From NCBI RefSeq assembly GCF_019797745.1, contig NZ_VOSI01000002.1, positions 808,242 through 872,241 on the forward strand: DNA of 64,000 nucleotides, read 5' to 3'. Of this stretch, positions 1 to 8,750 are shown piece after piece. The stretch comes from Edaphocola aurantiacus (GTDB taxonomy: Bacteria > Bacteroidota > Bacteroidia > Chitinophagales > Chitinophagaceae). The stretch's first letter is position 1; each line of letters begins with the position of its first letter. Position numbers and translations under genes: made by a program. The notes under the pieces were generated by a model that searched no databases, was not told the DNA's origin, and worked only from the letters and a program-made list of their open reading frames with translations.

Positions 1-18
1 TTATAAACAAACCTTATT

Positions 19-53
19 AAAAAAAACTTGTGGCGCGCCCCGGGGGCCCCCGC
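19..53 (-). terminator. GC-only block plus T8 tract downstream of msrB, terminator-like
   Basis: Positions 32-53 are 22 consecutive G/C bases made of overlapping palindromes (GGCGCGCC at 32-39, CCCCGGGG at 38-45, CGGGGGCCCCCG at 41-52). On the minus strand, downstream of msrB, the block is followed within a few bases by eight T residues (A at 19-26 on the plus strand), as in an intrinsic terminator. The overlapping palindromes leave no ordinary loop, so the fold is uncertain. The block is far more GC-rich than the AT-rich DNA around it. Confidence 0.35.
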
Positions 54-78
54 AACTCTTTTTTATAACTAATAGCTT

Positions 79-594
79 TTATTCTCCTGTAGGTTCGAAA
101 TCCAGGCTTACGGCATTCATACAATAACGCTTGCCTGTAGGTTCAGGGCCATCATCAAAAATGTGCCCAAGGTGGCTCTCGCAGCGGGCACAAAGTACCT
201 CGACACGATGCATGCCATAAGTGTTATCTTCACGGTACAGCATATTGTCCTTTCTCAGGGGTTCAAAAAAGCTGGGCCATCCGCACATGCTCGTAAATTT
301 GGCAGTGCTTTTGAATAAGGCATTACCACAAACGGCGCAATAATAATTGCCAATCGTTTCATCCTTCCACATATTTCCGGTAAATGAAGGCTCAGTAGCA
401 GCCTGGCGGGATACGGCATAAAGGACAGGTGGTAATATACGTTTCCATTCGTCATTGGAAACATTCAGTTTGCTGGTGTCGGTTCTGGAATAATAAGGAT
501 TCTGAGACATAAATTTATCTTTTTGTGCCGGAGCGCTACAGGAGCATCCAACAATCATCAGAAGGCAGATACATATGTAATGAAGACGTAGCAT
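79..594 (-). CDS. msrB: Peptide-methionine (R)-S-oxide reductase MsrB, predicted lipoprotein
   Basis: Reduces the R-epimer of methionine sulfoxide in oxidised proteins. The 171-residue product has a lipoprotein-type signal (IVGC, Cys17 would be lipidated), then a full MsrB domain from about residue 45. Two CxxC pairs (Cys86/89 and Cys135/138) are the structural zinc ligands. RYCMN near residue 158 holds the catalytic cysteine, and Cys104 in CGWPSF sits where many MsrB proteins have the recycling cysteine. Family members are often cytoplasmic; the lipobox suggests an envelope-anchored, probably periplasm-facing enzyme repairing exported proteins. It is divergent from dnaE with about 160 bases between them. 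Family assignment is firm; localisation is inferred. Confidence 0.93.
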   Translation of the reverse strand: MLRLHYICICLLMIVGCSCSAPAQKDKFMSQNPYYSRTDTSKLNVSNDEWKRILPPVLYAVSRQAATEPSFTGNMWKDETIGNYYCAVCGNALFKSTAKFTSMCGWPSFFEPLRKDNMLYREDNTYGMHRVEVLCARCESHLGHIFDDGPEPTGKRYCMNAVSLDFEPTGE

Positions 595-755
595 GGCTCA
601 CGGAAATTGGATATATAAATGTACGACAAAATTCAGAGTACAAAAGTTAAGGGTCTTCAAAAATGGGTGTCAGACAGCCCGTTGTGTAAAAAAAAAGAAC
701 GCCTATCCCGTACAAAATTTGTTATTTTGTATGACTGAAATAGTGGCCAGAGATC

Positions 756-3700
756 ATGCAATTTTCCCATTTACACAACCATACTCAATTCTCTTTACTT
801 GATGGAGCTTCCAACATAGGAAAGCTATATAAAAAGGCACAGAAGGATAATATGCCGGCTGTTGCCATCACCGACCATGGTAATATGTTTGGTGTATTCC
901 AGTTCGTTTCAGAAGCCTGGAAGAATACCAAAGTTGTAGGTACGGATGAGCATGGTAAAGAAATTAAAGAGCCGGTAGTGAAGCCGATTGTAGGCTGTGA
1001 ATTCTACCTGGTTGCGGATCGCCATAAGAATAAATTTACCCGTGAAGAGGGTAAGGATAAGCGCTACCACCAGTTGTTCCTGGCTAAAAACGAACAGGGC
1101 TATCAGAACCTGACCAAGCTCTGCTCGCTCGGGTTTATGGAAGGAATGTACGGGAAGTATCCGCGTATCGATAAAGAATTGATATTAAAATACCATGAAG
1201 GCCTGATTGCCACTACATGTTGTATCGGTGCGGAAGTGCCGCAGGCTATCCTTTATAAAAGCGAAGAAGAGGCAGAGCAATTGTTCAGATGGTGGCTCGA
1301 TCTTTTCGGAGAGGATTACTATGTAGAGCTGCAGCGTCATGATATGAAGGAGCAGGAAACAGTAAACGAAGTACTGCTGCGCTTTGCCAAAAAATATAAT
1401 GTACCTGTTATTGCTTCCAATGACTCTCACTATGTAGAGCAGGAAGATTATAATGCACATGACATCCTGCTGTGTATTAATACCGGTGAGAAACAGGCTA
1501 CACCAACCAATAAAGAATTTACAGACGACGGAGACTCCAAAAAAGGCACCCGCTTTGCCTTCTGGAATGACCAGTTCTTCTTTAAAAATACACAACAGAT
1601 GACCTCGCTGTTTTCTGATCTGCCGCAGGCGATAGATAACACGCAGATGATCGTAGATAAGATTAAACCCTTGCAGCTGAAGCGGGATATCCTGCTGCCG
1701 CACTTTAAGGTGCCGGAAGAGTTCAACGATGATCAGGATGCATTCCTGATGCACCTGACCTGGAAAGGGGCCCATGAGCGCTATCAGGAGATTACCGCTG
1801 ATATTGAAGAGCGTATCAACTTCGAGTTGTTTACCATCCGCACCATGGGTTTTGCCGGTTACTTCCTTATCGTATCCGACTTTATTAAAGCCGGTCGTGA
1901 TATAGGTGTCTTTATCGGCCCGGGCCGTGGATCGGCTGCCGGATCGGCAGTAGCTTATTGTATCGGGATCACCAATATCGACCCGATCAAGTATAACCTC
2001 CTGTTTGAGCGTTTCCTTAATCCCGATCGTAAGTCCATGCCCGATATCGATACCGACTTTGATGATGAAGGTCGTCAGCGGGTAATCGACTATGTGGTAG
2101 ATAAATACGGTAAAAACCAGGTGGCTCATATCGTTACTTATGGTACGATGGCGGCTAAAATGAGTATTAAAGACGTTGCCCGTGTACTGGATTATCCTCT
2201 ACAGGATTCCAATGCGCTGGCCAAGCTGGTTCCGGATAAACCCGGTACCAAGTTAAGCCGTGTACTACATGCACCTATTACCAGTAAAGAAGCCAAAGAC
2301 GGGGAGAAATCCCTGGATGAAAAAGAAGGTTACGGTCCGGAGGATATCGAAAATATCCTGAAGATCCGTGAACTCTATAATGGAACAGATGAAGCTTCGC
2401 GTGTATTGCATGAAGCGGAGAAGCTGGAAGGATCGGTACGGAATACCGGTATTCACGCCGCAGGTATCATCATTGCCCCGAAAGACCTTTCCGATCTGAT
2501 TCCGGTGTGTACCGCAAAAGATGTAAACTTACTCATCACCCAATATGAGGGTAAAATCATTGAGGATGCCGGTGTAATCAAAATGGACTTCCTGGGTCTG
2601 AAGACCCTGTCCATTATACGAGATGCACTGGAATTGATCAAGATGAACCATGGCGTTGAGATTGAGATTGATGGCATTCCGCTGGATGATGAATTAACCT
2701 ACCAGCTGTACCAGAGGGGGGATACCAATGCAACATTCCAGTTCGAGAGTCCCGGGATGCAAAAGCACCTCATCAATCTGAAACCGGATAAGTTTGGTGA
2801 CCTTATTGCGATGAACGCCCTGTATCGTCCGGGCCCGCTGCAATACATCCCTAACTTTATTAAGCGTAAACACGGAGAGGAAGAGATCTCTTATGACCTT
2901 CCGGAAATGGAAGAATACCTGGCCGAGACCTATGGTATTACCGTATACCAGGAGCAGGTGATGTTGCTGTCGCAGAAACTGGGCGGCTTCTCTAAAGGGG
3001 ATGCCGACGTACTGCGTAAGGCGATGGGTAAGAAGGATCGTGCTACGCTGGACAAGATGAAGGGTAAGTTCGTGGATGGTGCCATTGCCAAGGGCATGCC
3101 CGCTGACAAGCTGGATAAGATCTGGACGGACTGGGAAGCCTTTGCACAATACGCCTTCAATAAATCACACTCTACCTGTTATGCCTTCGTGGCCTTCCAG
3201 ACGGCATACCTGAAAGCACACTACCCGAGTGAGTATATGGCTGCGGTGATGAACAATGCCAACAGTATTGAGAAGATCACCTTCTTTATGGAGGAGTGCC
3301 AGCGTATGGGCCTGAATGTACTGGGGCCGGATATCAATGAGTCATTGAACGGTTTCTCCGTAAACAAAGACGGGGTAATCCGCTTCGGATTGGGCGCATT
3401 GAAAGGTGTGGGTGAAGCTGCGGTAGTAGATGTTATTGATGAGCGTAAAAAGAACGGACCATACGAGAGTATATTTGACCTGATCACGCGTGTGAATCAG
3501 CGTACCGTAAATAAAAAATCGCTGGAGAGCCTGGCCTATGGAGGAGCCTTTGACAGCTTCTCTAATATGCATCGCGCCCAGTATTTCCACCAGATGATGG
3601 ATGGTGAGACCTTCCTGTCTAAGATCATTAAGTTCGGGCAACAGGTACAGGCAGATGCCTCTATGACAACAAGCAGCCTCTTTGGTGATATGGAAATGCC

Positions 3701-4391
3701 GGTGGTAAAACACCCTGATATTCCTAAACTGGAACCCTGGCCGCTTTCAGAGCGCCTGGCATTTGAGAAAGAGGTAATCGGTATCTACCTGAGCGGACAC
3801 CCCCTGGATAACTATCGCTTTGAAATGAAACATTACCAGGTTACGCCACTGGCCGATCTGGAAGATCTTGTAGACAAGCAGGTAAGGGTAATGGGCTTTA
3901 TGAGCGATCCTAAACACCTGCTGACGAAAAAGGGAGATAAGTACGGAAGATTTATACTTAATGATTACAGCGGCTTTAAAGAGATTATACTCTGGAGAGA
4001 AGATTACGTGAAGTTTGGCAACTACCTGTCCGAAGACCAGAAGATAATGGTCATCGGGCGCTACCAGGAGCAACGCTTCCGTCCGGGTACATTTGAGTTT
4101 AAAATCTCAGAAGTAATGCTGATGAGTGATGTGCGTAAACGCTTTACCAAAGCACTGCGTATTCGCTGCCCATTAGAACGCATTAATGCCGACTTTGTAC
4201 AATACCTGTATGATAATTATGCCCACCAGAGTGGAGATTGCGAGCTGGAAATAATGGTTGTGAGTGAGCAGAGTGAAATCAAGCTGAAATCAAACGGCGC
4301 AAAAAGTGTATTGCTTACAGATACCCTGGTCAATCACCTGGAAGAAATGAAAGAACAGAATGTACTGGATTATAAAATTGTTTGTAACTAA
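756..4391 (+). CDS. dnaE: DNA polymerase III alpha subunit
   Basis: Catalytic subunit of the chromosomal replicase. The 1211-residue protein begins with the PHP domain (HLHNHTQFSLLDG, residues 5-17), continues into the C-family polymerase palm with the catalytic PDIDTDF motif (Asp430 and Asp432) and a third acidic position in KMDFLGL (Asp611), then fingers, helix-hairpin-helix and an OB-fold region near residues 1000-1100 (after GIYLSGHPLD). The length suits DnaE1-type alpha subunits. The ATG at 756 is chosen because the PHP motif follows directly. There is no DnaQ-type exonuclease domain, so proofreading would come from a separate epsilon subunit or the PHP domain. The gene ends at a bidirectional terminator shared with accD. 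Confidence 0.97.
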   Translation: MQFSHLHNHTQFSLLDGASNIGKLYKKAQKDNMPAVAITDHGNMFGVFQFVSEAWKNTKVVGTDEHGKEIKEPVVKPIVGCEFYLVADRHKNKFTREEGKDKRYHQLFLAKNEQGYQNLTKLCSLGFMEGMYGKYPRIDKELILKYHEGLIATTCCIGAEVPQAILYKSEEEAEQLFRWWLDLFGEDYYVELQRHDMKEQETVNEVLLRFAKKYNVPVIASNDSHYVEQEDYNAHDILLCINTGEKQATPTNKEFTDDGDSKKGTRFAFWNDQFFFKNTQQMTSLFSDLPQAIDNTQMIVDKIKPLQLKRDILLPHFKVPEEFNDDQDAFLMHLTWKGAHERYQEITADIEERINFELFTIRTMGFAGYFLIVSDFIKAGRDIGVFIGPGRGSAAGSAVAYCIGITNIDPIKYNLLFERFLNPDRKSMPDIDTDFDDEGRQRVIDYVVDKYGKNQVAHIVTYGTMAAKMSIKDVARVLDYPLQDSNALAKLVPDKPGTKLSRVLHAPITSKEAKDGEKSLDEKEGYGPEDIENILKIRELYNGTDEASRVLHEAEKLEGSVRNTGIHAAGIIIAPKDLSDLIPVCTAKDVNLLITQYEGKIIEDAGVIKMDFLGLKTLSIIRDALELIKMNHGVEIEIDGIPLDDELTYQLYQRGDTNATFQFESPGMQKHLINLKPDKFGDLIAMNALYRPGPLQYIPNFIKRKHGEEEISYDLPEMEEYLAETYGITVYQEQVMLLSQKLGGFSKGDADVLRKAMGKKDRATLDKMKGKFVDGAIAKGMPADKLDKIWTDWEAFAQYAFNKSHSTCYAFVAFQTAYLKAHYPSEYMAAVMNNANSIEKITFFMEECQRMGLNVLGPDINESLNGFSVNKDGVIRFGLGALKGVGEAAVVDVIDERKKNGPYESIFDLITRVNQRTVNKKSLESLAYGGAFDSFSNMHRAQYFHQMMDGETFLSKIIKFGQQVQADASMTTSSLFGDMEMPVVKHPDIPKLEPWPLSERLAFEKEVIGIYLSGHPLDNYRFEMKHYQVTPLADLEDLVDKQVRVMGFMSDPKHLLTKKGDKYGRFILNDYSGFKEIILWREDYVKFGNYLSEDQKIMVIGRYQEQRFRPGTFEFKISEVMLMSDVRKRFTKALRIRCPLERINADFVQYLYDNYAHQSGDCELEIMVVSEQSEIKLKSNGAKSVLLTDTLVNHLEEMKEQNVLDYKIVCN

Positions 4392-4412
4392 ACAGTATAG
4401 AGCACATAAAAA

Positions 4413-4450
4413 AGAGCAGCGTATCAAATTTGATACGCTGCTCTTTTTTA
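4413..4450. terminator. Bidirectional terminator between dnaE and accD
   Basis: A perfect 32-base palindrome (16-bp arms, 4413-4428 and 4429-4444) is flanked by A-rich sequence on the left and six T on the right. It lies between the convergent dnaE and accD genes and can form a hairpin plus U-tract on either strand. Confidence 0.85.
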
Positions 4451-4470
4451 TGTTTAACTACAGTAATTAA

Positions 4471-5319
4471 TTATTTAGTTCCGAACCATTCGATAGTATC
4501 GGTCAGTTTTTGTTTCAGGTCATGACGATCTACGATGAAATCCAGGAAACCGTGTTCTACCAGGAACTCAGAACGCTGGAAGCCTGCAGGCAGATCTTTA
4601 CGGATTGTTTCCTTAATAATACGCGGACCGGCAAATCCAATCAGTGCTTTAGGCTCTGCAATATTAATATCGCCCAGCATCGCAAATGATGCGGTAACAC
4701 CACCTGTGGTAGGATCGGTCAGTAATGAGATATAAGGCAGTTTTGCATTAGCCAGCTGAGTCAGCTTCGCAGATGTTTTAGCCATCTGCATCAGGGAGAA
4801 TGCACTTTCCATCATACGTGCACCACCAGATTTACTGATGATCATGAAGGCGTGCTTGTGTTTGATTGCGTAATCAATAGCACGGGAAATCTTCTCTCCT
4901 ACAACAGAACCCATAGAACCACCGATGAAGTTGAAGTTCATACAAGCGATTACCAGTTTTTTACCGTTTACATCACCTACACCTACAGTCATAGCATCTT
5001 TCAGGCCAGTCTGTCTTTGTGCAGCACTCAATCTTGCAGAATAAGGCTTCACATCCTCAAACTGTAAGAAGTCTTTTGGTGCGATGTTGGCAAACAGTTC
5101 TTCAAATTTTCCGTCATCAAAAAGAATATCGAAATATTGAGGAGCATTTATTCTGTTATGAAACTGACACTTAGGGCATACAAACAGATTCTCTACCAGA
5201 ACGTCGGTGGTATATGTTTCTTTACAGGAAGAACATTTATGCCATAAGCCGTCCGGTACTTCTTTTTTCTCTTTAGTATCTGTCGAAATACCTTTTGTAA
5301 TTCTTTTAAACCAAGTCAT
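4471..5319 (-). CDS. accD: Acetyl-CoA carboxylase carboxyltransferase subunit beta
   Basis: Beta half of the carboxyltransferase that moves the carboxyl group from biotin-BCCP to acetyl-CoA, giving malonyl-CoA for fatty acid synthesis in the cytoplasm. The 282-residue protein has the N-terminal zinc ribbon (Cys29, Cys32, Cys48, Cys51) followed by the crotonase-fold domain with [11 protein letters not shown] and SGGARMMES, typical acyl-CoA and oxyanion elements. Length is normal. The partner accA is not in this window, so the subunits are split as in many bacteria. A TATCTTTG promoter element lies just upstream, and the gene appears to be its own transcription unit. Confidence 0.97.
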   Translation of the reverse strand: MTWFKRITKGISTDTKEKKEVPDGLWHKCSSCKETYTTDVLVENLFVCPKCQFHNRINAPQYFDILFDDGKFEELFANIAPKDFLQFEDVKPYSARLSAAQRQTGLKDAMTVGVGDVNGKKLVIACMNFNFIGGSMGSVVGEKISRAIDYAIKHKHAFMIISKSGGARMMESAFSLMQMAKTSAKLTQLANAKLPYISLLTDPTTGGVTASFAMLGDINIAEPKALIGFAGPRIIKETIRKDLPAGFQRSEFLVEHGFLDFIVDRHDLKQKLTDTIEWFGTK

Positions 5320-5357
5320 ATGATATCAGTATTCTGAACAATTAAAAATTTGGCCTG

Positions 5358-5365
5358 CAAAGATA
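5358..5365 (-). promoter_or_regulatory. -7 element of the accD promoter
   Basis: The minus strand reads TATCTTTG, an exact match to the Bacteroidota -7 consensus TAnnTTTG, 39 bases before the accD start. No good TTTG was seen at the usual -33 spacing. Confidence 0.55.
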
Positions 5366-5385
5366 GGAGTTTCTGCAATGGTAAC

Positions 5386-6078
5386 CTATTTATCAAAAAC
5401 TAATTTAAAACCAACACCATGCATGGTTTGCAACTCTACTCCTTCAATGCCTTTGATGTACTTTCTTACCTTAGTCATAAACACATCCATACTTCTGCCC
5501 AGGAAATAATCGTCTTTCCCCCATACATTCATCAGGATGTCCTCACGCTTCAGTACCATGTTTTTGTTTTGTACCAGGTACTTAAACAGATCAGCTTCCT
5601 TTTGTGTTAATTGCTGAGCATGCCCCTGGTTTACCAGCAACAGGTTTTCGTAATCGAAAGAACTGTTCGCGGCAAGGCCTACTATAGCGTCCATCGGTTT
5701 TTCATCCTTAGAACGTTTCAGGAATACCTCTATACGCAGCAACAGCTCTTCCATATTGAAAGGCTTTACAATATAGTCATCTCCTCCCGCTTTAAAACCG
5801 GCAATCTTATCTTCGTCCAGATTTTTGGCAGTAAGAAACAGTATCGGAATTTTATCGTTTTTCTGTCTGATCAGGCTGGCCAGCGCCATACCATCTTTTT
5901 TAGGCAGCATAACATCCAGCAGACAGATATCTACATTCTGGCGCATAAAAGTTTGCCAGCCATTCTCCCCATCGCTACACAGTAATACTTCATAACCGCT
6001 ATCCTCAAGATTGTCCTTTACCACAAAGCCTAATGATGCATCGTCTTCAACCAATAAAATCTTCGCTTTTGCACTCAT
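5386..6078 (-). CDS. OmpR/PhoB-family response regulator
   Basis: DNA-binding response regulator of 230 residues. The receiver domain has the acidic pair Glu11-Asp12-Asp13, phosphoacceptor Asp55 (LLDVMLP), Thr83 and Lys105 (KPFN). A winged-helix Trans_reg_C domain occupies about residues 135-228. The ATG at 6078 (MSAKAKILLVEDD) is preferred over an upstream ATG at 6105 because the receiver fold starts there. No histidine kinase is adjacent. The kinase at the right end of the window is 57 kb away and may have its own regulator beyond the edge, so this one may be an orphan or pair with a kinase elsewhere. It resembles RprY-type regulators of Bacteroidota, but targets cannot be read from the sequence. 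Confidence 0.93.
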   Translation of the reverse strand: MSAKAKILLVEDDASLGFVVKDNLEDSGYEVLLCSDGENGWQTFMRQNVDICLLDVMLPKKDGMALASLIRQKNDKIPILFLTAKNLDEDKIAGFKAGGDDYIVKPFNMEELLLRIEVFLKRSKDEKPMDAIVGLAANSSFDYENLLLVNQGHAQQLTQKEADLFKYLVQNKNMVLKREDILMNVWGKDDYFLGRSMDVFMTKVRKYIKGIEGVELQTMHGVGFKLVFDK

Positions 6079-6241
6079 ACTTATAATTGAAAATGTTTGT
6101 AGCAAATTTAATTAAAAATAATATTGATTGAGTTTTTTACCGGTCTTATTATAATAAGCTTTGAGAGTAATGTTTAACGTTTCTGTAAGTAAATATTCTT
6201 CACTTTGTTATGTATTATGATATATCTATTTTATTTTAGTA

Positions 6242-6270
6242 TTGTGTAGCATGACCATGCAATACTTTTG
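6242..6270 (+). promoter_or_regulatory. Promoter of the OmpA-like gene
   Basis: TTG at 6242-6244 and TACTTTTG at 6263-6270, separated by 18 bases, fit the Bacteroidota consensus TTG-N17-23-TAnnTTTG. The expected start point near 6276 gives a leader of about 95 bases. The spacer contains the inverted repeat GCATG-AC-CATGC (6249-6260). This is the promoter side of the 292-base divergent gap between the response regulator and the OmpA-like gene. Confidence 0.6.
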
Positions 6271-6370
6271 TATTGTTTTTAGTTTGTTTTTTGGCGGGTA
6301 TAGATGCTCAAATTAATTTGCAGGCGTATTATATAATATACACTTACCATTCATTTAAAAACTAACAATT

Positions 6371-8662
6371 ATGATGAAAAAATGTACACTTACCTTGCTG
6401 GCATTGGCTGCGCTGACGCCAACACTAACAGCCCAGCACTACCTGGGTGTAGCCACAGGCAACTACCTTCCTACAAAATCTGTATTTCTGAACCCTGCTT
6501 TGCTCAGCGACTCCAGGGTAAAATGGTCCATTGATGTGATATCTGTTAATGGCGGTATTGATCAGAATTACGGCACTATTAACTCCTCAAACATCTTCAA
6601 CAAATTGCTGAATGATGACAAAAATTATAATATCGGAGATATCGTTACTAAGGGTGACCGGCAGAAATTTGATATCAACGGCCCACTGGTGAGTGTGAAT
6701 GTACTCAACATTTATGCAAGCTTTAAAGACAAGCATAATTTCGCACTGACCAACCGCGTACGTTTTGCCAATCAACTGAGAGATTATAACAGTGCATTTT
6801 TCAACACCATATTTTCCAGCAATAATGGAAATATAGCCGTGAATGCACAAAACATGAACTTCAATATCAACGCCTGGACGGAAACCGGCCTGAGCTATGC
6901 TACCAACCTGTTTACCAAGCCTACCAGCTCCCTTTCACTGGGTGTTAGCCTGCGTTACCTTTCCGGTATTGGTTATGGCGGTAACAGTATACAGTCTATA
7001 GTAGGTAACTATAATGAATCCAATAAGACCATTACGGTGCAGAGCATGAGCCTTAATGCATCTACCAACCTGTACAATTCCAATATCCTTAACGGCAATT
7101 TTAATGACCTGTTCAATTCCATGTTCAGTGGCAAGTCTTCAGGTATTGGCGGGGATATCGGTCTGGTATACCAGTGGGCTCCGGATGCAGCCAAGTATAC
7201 TTATGAAATGGATGGAAGCCCTAACCGCAGAAATCCGGAAAAAGATATTTACAAACTGCGCTTCTCCGCATCTGTAATCGATATTGGTGCCATTGCTTAT
7301 AAGGATTCCCGTAACTATGGTGTTTCGGGTATAGGTACCCTTAATGTAGATAGCCTTGGCGATAAGTTCAATAATTATGATGAACTGAAAAGCTATATGG
7401 CTTCAAGAGGGTTTACGGTAAATGATGGAGCAGCAACCAGGACACGCATCAATATGCCGACTAGTCTGGTGCTGGGTGCCGACTGGAATATTAAAAACGG
7501 CTTCTATGCCAATGCGACGTTTATTGGTTCCCTGATGAAGCCCGCTTATGATAATTACAGCCCTTATAACTTTTCGCAGTTGACCATAACCCCGAGATAT
7601 GAAAATAAGATCTTAACGGTAGGCTTGCCGCTGACTTATAATTTCACTTCAGAGAGTATGAAAGCCGGTTTGGGCATTCGGGTGAGCGGACTGTATTTCG
7701 GTACGGATGATGGTTTGGCACTGCTGGGTGGCAACTCTGCAAAAGGAGCGAATTTCTATTTCGGACTGCAGGTTCCATTCCATAAGAAAAAACTGAAAGA
7801 CAGCGATGGCGATAAAGTGTCCAACAAACTGGATAAATGTCCGGGAGAAGCCGGCATCTGGGCCAATATGGGTTGTAAACCTACCGACCGCGATAACGAT
7901 GGTGTGGTAGATTCTGTAGATAAATGTCCTGATGTAGCGGGTCTGGCCAATACTCAAGGCTGTCCCGATGCTGATCTTGATGGTATTGCCGATGGTGAGG
8001 ATTTATGTCCGAATGAAGCGGGTACCGTAGCCACAAATGGTTGCCCTGACCGTGATGGTGATGGTATTGCAGATAAAGACGACAAATGTCCTGATATAGC
8101 TGGTCTGGCACAGTTCCAGGGATGTAGCGATACAGATGGAGATGGTATTGCAGACTGGGAAGATAAATGTCCTAATAATGCAGGTCCGATAGCACAACAG
8201 GGTTGTCCGGATAGCGATAATGATGGTATAGCAGACCACCTGGATAAATGTCCTACAGTACCGGGAACTGTAAATAACCACGGATGTCCTGAGATACGTG
8301 CTGAGGTTAAAAAACGCCTGGCCTTCGCTGCTACAGCAATCCAGTTCGAAACCGGTAAGGCGGTGATTAAGAAAACATCTTACAAACTGCTGGATGAGAT
8401 CGTTTCGATACTGAACGAGTACACGGATTATAATATGACCATTGATGGCCATACGGATAATGTAGGTACTGCAGAACGTAACCTGGAGCTGTCTAAACAA
8501 CGTGCTGCTGCGGTTAAAGAATACTTTGTATCCAAAGGTATTGCCGAAGGCAGACTGTCTACCAATGGCTACGGATTGGAAAAACCAAAAGCAAGTAATA
8601 AAACAGCTGCAGGACGTGCACAGAACAGACGTGTAGAAATGGACCTGAAACTGGCTGATTAA
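6371..8662 (+). CDS. OmpA-family outer membrane protein with thrombospondin type 3 repeats
   Basis: A 763-residue envelope protein. After a signal peptide ending near TAQ (residue 21) comes a region of about 450 residues with alternating polar/hydrophobic strands (GVSLRYLSG, GLGIRVSGLYFG), probably a beta-barrel of the DUF5723-like kind. Residues about 475-640 hold thrombospondin type 3 calcium-binding repeats: units of DxDGDGIxDxxDKCP separated by AGxxxxxGC. The C-terminal OmpA domain (about 645-763, with TIDGHTDNVGTAERNLELSK) should bind peptidoglycan. The likely job is tethering the outer membrane to the wall through a calcium-stiffened rod. Monocistronic, with its own promoter and terminator. 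Either of the first two Met codons could start it. Confidence 0.9.
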   Translation: MMKKCTLTLLALAALTPTLTAQHYLGVATGNYLPTKSVFLNPALLSDSRVKWSIDVISVNGGIDQNYGTINSSNIFNKLLNDDKNYNIGDIVTKGDRQKFDINGPLVSVNVLNIYASFKDKHNFALTNRVRFANQLRDYNSAFFNTIFSSNNGNIAVNAQNMNFNINAWTETGLSYATNLFTKPTSSLSLGVSLRYLSGIGYGGNSIQSIVGNYNESNKTITVQSMSLNASTNLYNSNILNGNFNDLFNSMFSGKSSGIGGDIGLVYQWAPDAAKYTYEMDGSPNRRNPEKDIYKLRFSASVIDIGAIAYKDSRNYGVSGIGTLNVDSLGDKFNNYDELKSYMASRGFTVNDGAATRTRINMPTSLVLGADWNIKNGFYANATFIGSLMKPAYDNYSPYNFSQLTITPRYENKILTVGLPLTYNFTSESMKAGLGIRVSGLYFGTDDGLALLGGNSAKGANFYFGLQVPFHKKKLKDSDGDKVSNKLDKCPGEAGIWANMGCKPTDRDNDGVVDSVDKCPDVAGLANTQGCPDADLDGIADGEDLCPNEAGTVATNGCPDRDGDGIADKDDKCPDIAGLAQFQGCSDTDGDGIADWEDKCPNNAGPIAQQGCPDSDNDGIADHLDKCPTVPGTVNNHGCPEIRAEVKKRLAFAATAIQFETGKAVIKKTSYKLLDEIVSILNEYTDYNMTIDGHTDNVGTAERNLELSKQRAAAVKEYFVSKGIAEGRLSTNGYGLEKPKASNKTAAGRAQNRRVEMDLKLAD

Positions 8663-8682
8663 TACAATTATACAAGTTCTTA

Positions 8683-8725
8683 AAAACGATAAAAGCCCCG
8701 GATATTCCGGGGCTTTTATCGTTTT
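8683..8725. terminator. Bidirectional terminator between the OmpA-like gene and ftsZ
   Basis: A perfect 20-bp stem (8683-8702 with 8706-8725) and a 3-base loop, with GC-rich upper stem and A/T-rich base, lies between convergent genes. It can terminate both the OmpA-like gene and the dcw operon. Confidence 0.87.
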
Positions 8726-8750
8726 GTTTTAGTTAGAGAAAGGGTAGTAA

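Noticed and set aside
1185-2129. 314-codon open frame antisense to dnaE
   Set aside because: It lies wholly inside the unambiguous dnaE gene and its translation has no recognisable domain or signal. It is a mirror of coding periodicity.
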